Shown: positions 59,670 to 64,000 of the stretch, piece after piece | How positions within the stretch are numbered: the stretch's first letter is position 1 | Layout: each line of letters opens with the position of its first letter | NCBI RefSeq assembly: GCF_008932295.1 | Contig: NZ_WBWA01000001.1 | Coordinates: 62,001 to 126,000, forward strand | Reading direction: 5' to 3' | DNA from: Brucella tritici | GTDB taxonomy: Bacteria > Pseudomonadota > Alphaproteobacteria > Rhizobiales > Rhizobiaceae | Length of the DNA stretch: 64,000 nt | Translations under genes and position numbers: made by a program | Notes under the pieces: generated by a model | Told to the model about the DNA's origin: nothing | Databases searched by the model: none | What the model saw: only the letters and a program-made list of their open reading frames with translations

Positions 59670-60518
59670 TCAAATAAGAGCATTAAGCGCAGCAACCGGA
59701 CGGTTGCCATGCTTCTGGAGAAACGCTTCCATTCGGCCAATGTCAACCGTACCGTCGGTTGTATAGTCCGCTGCGTGAACTCCGCCGGAGATGTAAAGCA
59801 CGTCCAGACCGAAGTCCGCGGCGCCCTTCACGTCAGTCAGAACCCCGTCACCGATACCGAGAATTCGACTTTTCTCGACCTTTTCACCCCGAATCTCTTC
59901 GGCAAACCGCAATGCTGCCTCGTAAATCGGACGATGCGGCTTTCCAGCAATAAGTGTGCGCCCACCGAGCTGGCCATATTCGCGCGCAAGGGCACCCGCG
60001 CACCAGATCAGTCGCGTGCCGCGCTCAACCATAATATCCGGATTGGCGCAGATGAACGGAAGATTGCGGGAGCGCAACCGGGCCAGCAATTCCTTGTAAT
60101 CGTCCGGCGTTTCGCTTTCATCATCATAAAGCCCGGTGCAGACGACGCCTGAAGCTTCAAATTCTTCGACCAGTTCAACATCGAGACCGTCATAGATGGT
60201 CAGCTCGCGTTCACAGCCGATATGAAATACCTTGCGCGGACCTTCCGCGATCAGATCGCGGGTTACGTCACCCGAAGTAACTACGCGATCATAAGTATCG
60301 GCGGGAACGCCAAGACCTAGCATCTGCTTCTCCACATCTGGATGAGGTCTTGGAGAATTCGTCACGAGAATGACCGTAACACCTTTGGCCCGCGCGCGCT
60401 TTAGTGCCTCGATTGCAGCCGGATAAGCCGACACGCCGTTATGCACTACGCCCCATACGTCGCAGAAGAGCACATCGTACTGGCCGGTCAGATCGTCGAG
60501 GCGTTCGAGCTGCTTCAT
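59670..60518 (-). CDS. HAD-superfamily class IIA (NagD-like, TIGR01459) hydrolase
   Basis: A 282-residue phosphatase-fold protein. Motif I reads FCDVWGVVHNG, where the second acidic residue of DxD is not at its standard place, motif II is VTNSPRP, and motif IV is GIGDGVLTDVKGAADFG. The start at 60518 is chosen because GAGGAAGCC directly precedes it. The conserved position upstream of ribF suggests a role in flavin nucleotide metabolism, which is only a contextual guess. Confidence 0.86.
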   Translation of the reverse strand: MKQLERLDDLTGQYDVLFCDVWGVVHNGVSAYPAAIEALKRARAKGVTVILVTNSPRPHPDVEKQMLGLGVPADTYDRVVTSGDVTRDLIAEGPRKVFHIGCERELTIYDGLDVELVEEFEASGVVCTGLYDDESETPDDYKELLARLRSRNLPFICANPDIMVERGTRLIWCAGALAREYGQLGGRTLIAGKPHRPIYEAALRFAEEIRGEKVEKSRILGIGDGVLTDVKGAADFGLDVLYISGGVHAADYTTDGTVDIGRMEAFLQKHGNRPVAALNALI

Positions 60519-60762
60519 GGCTTCCTCTTGATAATTCATCTGTAATGCGAGAACCGCTATAGGAGTTCTGGAAGACTGCCGAAAAAGCAGCCAGCGCTCC
60601 ATCTAACCCAGCCGACCACTTCTGTCACGGCCTTTGGCCTGGATATCCGACCGAGAGAGCGCGTCCAATTATCCCATAGTGTGTTTCATTGATCATTTAC
60701 CGTGCTTCGTGACTGACTGTTAGAAAGATGCTGATAGGAGCGGATACAACTTTTCATTTCAT

Positions 60763-62643
60763 GTGTCGCAGACACAACCGTCGGCGGGGGCCAAATTGAA
60801 AAACTGGATCACTCAAGCCCTCAGGCTTCGTCAACATTTGCTTCAATCACCGAGCGCGTTCTTCATCAGGGACGAGCGTGGTAACTTTGCAATGATAACG
60901 GCGTTATTGCTGGTGCCTCTGCTTCTGGCTGGCATGGTTGCGGTTGACACAGCCAATCTCATGCGCGTGCGCAACAATGTGCAGGCCTCGCTTGATGCTG
61001 CGGCACTTGCTGTGGGCAAAAGGTTTTCCACTGGTGCCCCACAATCTGACATGCAAGTCTATGGAGCACAGATATTTAACGCAAATCTCACAGCGTTGAG
61101 CGTCAACGCCGTTCAGTTTCAGGTCAGTTTTCCAGAAAGCAGGGAAACAGAGCAGCAAGTACAAGCAACCGCCGGCTTCAGATACAAATCCCTGTTTGGC
61201 ATAGTCGCTTCCCGCCTTACAGGAGATAACTGGGATCAATACCAATATACGCTTAACTCTTCTGTCAGACTTAAGAACACGATTGAAGTTGCATTGGTCC
61301 TCGATAACTCCGGTTCAATGGATTACTACGGAAGCGGCTCGAACAAAAAGCGCATGGATTTGCTCAAGGATGCAGCCAAGCAGCTGGTAGAAACCATGGC
61401 CGCGCAATCCTCCATCATTACGCGCGTTCAAAAACCCGTACAGTTTTCGCTTGTTCCGTTCGCTGGCTCAGTAAATGTCGGTCCGCAATATCTGAATGCG
61501 CCATGGATGGATACAGCAGGGCTGAATAAAGTCAGCTTCGAAAACTTCAATCTGCCCGCCACAATCGACAACACACGCAAGATCGTTGAGGACCCGGTGG
61601 GAAGTAAACGCTTCTACAAATCCGGTTCCGGCTGGGGGCTAGATGACGGAAAGCCTTTCTCTCGTACAGTTCTTTACAATGATATTGTCACGAAAGATGC
61701 GACATCTTGGCTGAAATGGACGGGATGTGTTGAAGCTCGCAGTGGCAAATACGCACTCGATGTTTCTGCCCCCGTCATAACCAATCCGGCCACCATGTTT
61801 GTGCCAATGTTTGCGCCAGCCGAATATTATATTAGCGGCAAGGATCGAGGATTGAACTACTGGTGGCAAGAAAATCTGACCGGTAGTGACTATGCAAAAC
61901 TACAGCGAGACATCACCAAGTATTATCTTAAAGGAAAAACGGGCCGTCTCGATGAGAACGGTGGCCCGAACTATAGCTGCACGACCTCTCCTCTGACGCT
62001 GCTTACCGACGTTTCCAAGGATGAGGGCAAAACTGCGATTCTGAATGCCATTAATGCCATGAAAGCGAATGGAGGCACGAACGTGCCTGAGGGGTTAGCG
62101 TGGGGATGGCGAACAGTTGCTCATGCAGCTCCCTTTACCGAGGGCCGGTCGGAAAGCGAGCGTGGAAACGATAAAGTCGTGATTGTTCTGACCGACGGCG
62201 CAAACACTTACTACACTTATAAATCTCTACTTGGGAACAACGGCTCGGATCGGGCTGGCAATCAGTCTTATTATTCAGCCTACGGATATACACGTGAAGT
62301 TCCTGCCGAATATGAACGTACGCGCCTATTTCAGGAGACGAGCGTGGGTGTGTCGCAGGACAACACGGTCTATGGCAAAGCTATGAATGCGAAATTCGAT
62401 ACTCTTTGCAACAACGCAAAAGCTGCAAATGTCATCATCATGACCGTGGCGCTTGATCTCAGCGCCAGCAAAACCGATGAGAAAGCCCAGATCGATCTGC
62501 TCAAATCCTGCTCTTCGAACTCGCGCGTTCGCATGGAAGGCGGCAAGCCTGCAAAACTTTTCTGGAACTCTACCGGTGGAAATCTTGCAGAAACCTTCCG
62601 GCAGATAGGCGACGAATTGTCAAACTTGCGTCTCGTCGATTGA
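60763..62643 (+). CDS. TadG-like pilus-assembly protein with von Willebrand A domain
   Basis: A 626-residue protein (GTG start) anchored by an N-terminal TadE/TadG-type helix (FAMITALLLVPLLLAGMVAVDTANLM, about 42-67; shown in two parts as FAMITALLLVPLLLAG and MVAVDTANLM). A VWA domain follows with the MIDAS motif starting at D181 (LDNSGSMD) and completed by GGTNVPEG and VLTDGANT. A long insertion separates the MIDAS parts. TadG-like proteins belong to Flp pilus clusters, but no other tad genes are nearby. Function is unproven. Confidence 0.82.
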   Translation: MSQTQPSAGAKLKNWITQALRLRQHLLQSPSAFFIRDERGNFAMITALLLVPLLLAGMVAVDTANLMRVRNNVQASLDAAALAVGKRFSTGAPQSDMQVYGAQIFNANLTALSVNAVQFQVSFPESRETEQQVQATAGFRYKSLFGIVASRLTGDNWDQYQYTLNSSVRLKNTIEVALVLDNSGSMDYYGSGSNKKRMDLLKDAAKQLVETMAAQSSIITRVQKPVQFSLVPFAGSVNVGPQYLNAPWMDTAGLNKVSFENFNLPATIDNTRKIVEDPVGSKRFYKSGSGWGLDDGKPFSRTVLYNDIVTKDATSWLKWTGCVEARSGKYALDVSAPVITNPATMFVPMFAPAEYYISGKDRGLNYWWQENLTGSDYAKLQRDITKYYLKGKTGRLDENGGPNYSCTTSPLTLLTDVSKDEGKTAILNAINAMKANGGTNVPEGLAWGWRTVAHAAPFTEGRSESERGNDKVVIVLTDGANTYYTYKSLLGNNGSDRAGNQSYYSAYGYTREVPAEYERTRLFQETSVGVSQDNTVYGKAMNAKFDTLCNNAKAANVIIMTVALDLSASKTDEKAQIDLLKSCSSNSRVRMEGGKPAKLFWNSTGGNLAETFRQIGDELSNLRLVD

Positions 62644-62755
62644 TATTGCCAACGACATCACCATATGCCGGGTTGGACAGAGCCACCTCTTCGCCGTTCC
62701 GCGTTAAGGATGGTGCAAATTAACCATCATTTGTCTGTCAAATTTCTCAGGCAAT

Positions 62756-62789
62756 CTTGACAAGATAAGGTCCGGCTTCTATCTCAGAG
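62756..62789 (+). promoter_or_regulatory. groES: RpoH-like promoter of groESL
   Basis: CTTGACA (62756-62762) and CTATCTC (62779-62785) with 17-bp spacing between TTGACA and TATCTC match the alphaproteobacterial heat-shock sigma-32 pattern (CTTG ... CTATnT). It lies just upstream of the CIRCE element. Confidence 0.65.
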
Positions 62790-62794
62790 CCACG

Positions 62795-62821
62795 TTAGCA
62801 CTCTCAGATGATGAGTGCTAA
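62795..62821. promoter_or_regulatory. CIRCE operator (HrcA-binding)
   Basis: TTAGCACTC (62795-62803), N9, GAGTGCTAA (62813-62821) is a perfect CIRCE inverted repeat. HrcA binds it to repress groESL until heat shock. Combined with the RpoH-like promoter upstream it implies dual control. Confidence 0.97.
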
Positions 62822-62883
62822 CAAGCGCGGATCGGCTCGATCCGTTAACAGGGTTCAACGTCTATAACACCAAGGGTTATACC

Positions 62884-63180
62884 ATGGCTGATATCAAGTT
62901 CCGCCCGCTTCATGACCGCGTCGTCGTTCGTCGCGTTGAATCGGAAGCCAAGACCGCTGGCGGCATCATCATCCCTGACACCGCCAAGGAAAAGCCGCAG
63001 GAAGGCGAAATCGTCGCTGTTGGCGCAGGCGCCCGTGACGAAGCTGGCAAGCTGATCGCTCTGGAAGTCAAGGCTGGCGACAAGGTTCTGTTCGGCAAGT
63101 GGTCGGGCACCGAAGTCAAGATCGGCGGCGAAGACCTGCTGATCATGAAGGAATCCGACATTCTGGGTATCGTTGGCTGA
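62884..63180 (+). CDS. groES: Co-chaperonin GroES
   Basis: A 98-residue Cpn10 that caps GroEL. The N-terminal [14 protein letters not shown], the mobile loop [19 protein letters not shown] and the C-terminal [13 protein letters not shown] segment are typical. The start at 62884 gives the family length and discards 23 residues of a longer frame that overlaps CIRCE. groEL follows after 77 bp in the same operon. Confidence 0.97.
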   Translation: MADIKFRPLHDRVVVRRVESEAKTAGGIIIPDTAKEKPQEGEIVAVGAGARDEAGKLIALEVKAGDKVLFGKWSGTEVKIGGEDLLIMKESDILGIVG

Positions 63181-63233
63181 TTAGCCGGAAGCGTTTCGCT
63201 TTTATCCTAGAAATCCAATTCACCATAATCTGA

Positions 63234-64000
<767 letters not shown>

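Overview
The window looks like a large replicon of an alphaproteobacterium in the Brucella/Ochrobactrum group (Hyphomicrobiales). The evidence is the family content and near-Brucella protein forms (KatA of 499 aa next to OxyR, GuaA of 520 aa, WaaA-LpxK, DUF4170, DUF2093), a CIRCE-controlled groESL with an alphaproteobacterial RpoH-like promoter, and an endonuclease-type MutL. Two plant-sugar or polyol operons suggest a soil or rhizosphere lifestyle rather than a strictly intracellular one. I saw no tRNA, rRNA, CRISPR array, insertion sequence or prophage.

Positions 1-9.5 kb (all minus) form one catabolic operon: a ribose-type ABC transporter (binding protein, ATPase, permease), a SorC-family regulator, an aldo/keto reductase, a GlpD-like FAD dehydrogenase, an LsrF-like class I aldolase and an FGGY kinase cut by the window edge. 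It has the parts list of an lsr (AI-2) operon combined with an erythritol-type kinase and polyol-phosphate dehydrogenase. The substrate is unknown, and this is the best candidate here for an undescribed pathway. Positions 9.6-12.7 kb hold a LysR regulator divergent from a secreted GlcG/HbpS-like protein and a 14-TM MFS exporter.

Positions 12.7-24.4 kb hold an apparently complete oxidative D-apiose locus: a GntR/FCD regulator, then a RuBisCO-like protein, a DUF1537 kinase, D-apionate oxidoisomerase, a ribose-type ABC transporter with a DUF2291 lipoprotein, D-apiose dehydrogenase and D-apionate lactonase. Two matching operator-like palindromes precede the RuBisCO-like gene and the oxidoisomerase gene.

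From 24.5 kb on the content is mostly core genome: guaA, a nucleosidase, a thioesterase and an rRNA methylase; katA/oxyR divergent; guaB; a ClC channel and a Tat-type P1 peptidase; mutL-DUF2093 converging on a lipid A/Kdo operon (pmbA, an IMPase-family phosphatase, DUF4170, acyltransferase, waaA, lpxK); a KefB-type antiporter; a patatin; an M16 peptidase pair; rsmD overlapping an Arg/Gly-rich pseudouridine synthase; tadA; an AT-rich stretch with a tiny Cys-rich secreted peptide and a b561 cytochrome; a lipoprotein; ileS; a MipA-like outer-membrane protein; ribF; a HAD hydrolase; an orphan TadG/VWA protein; and groES with the start of groEL.
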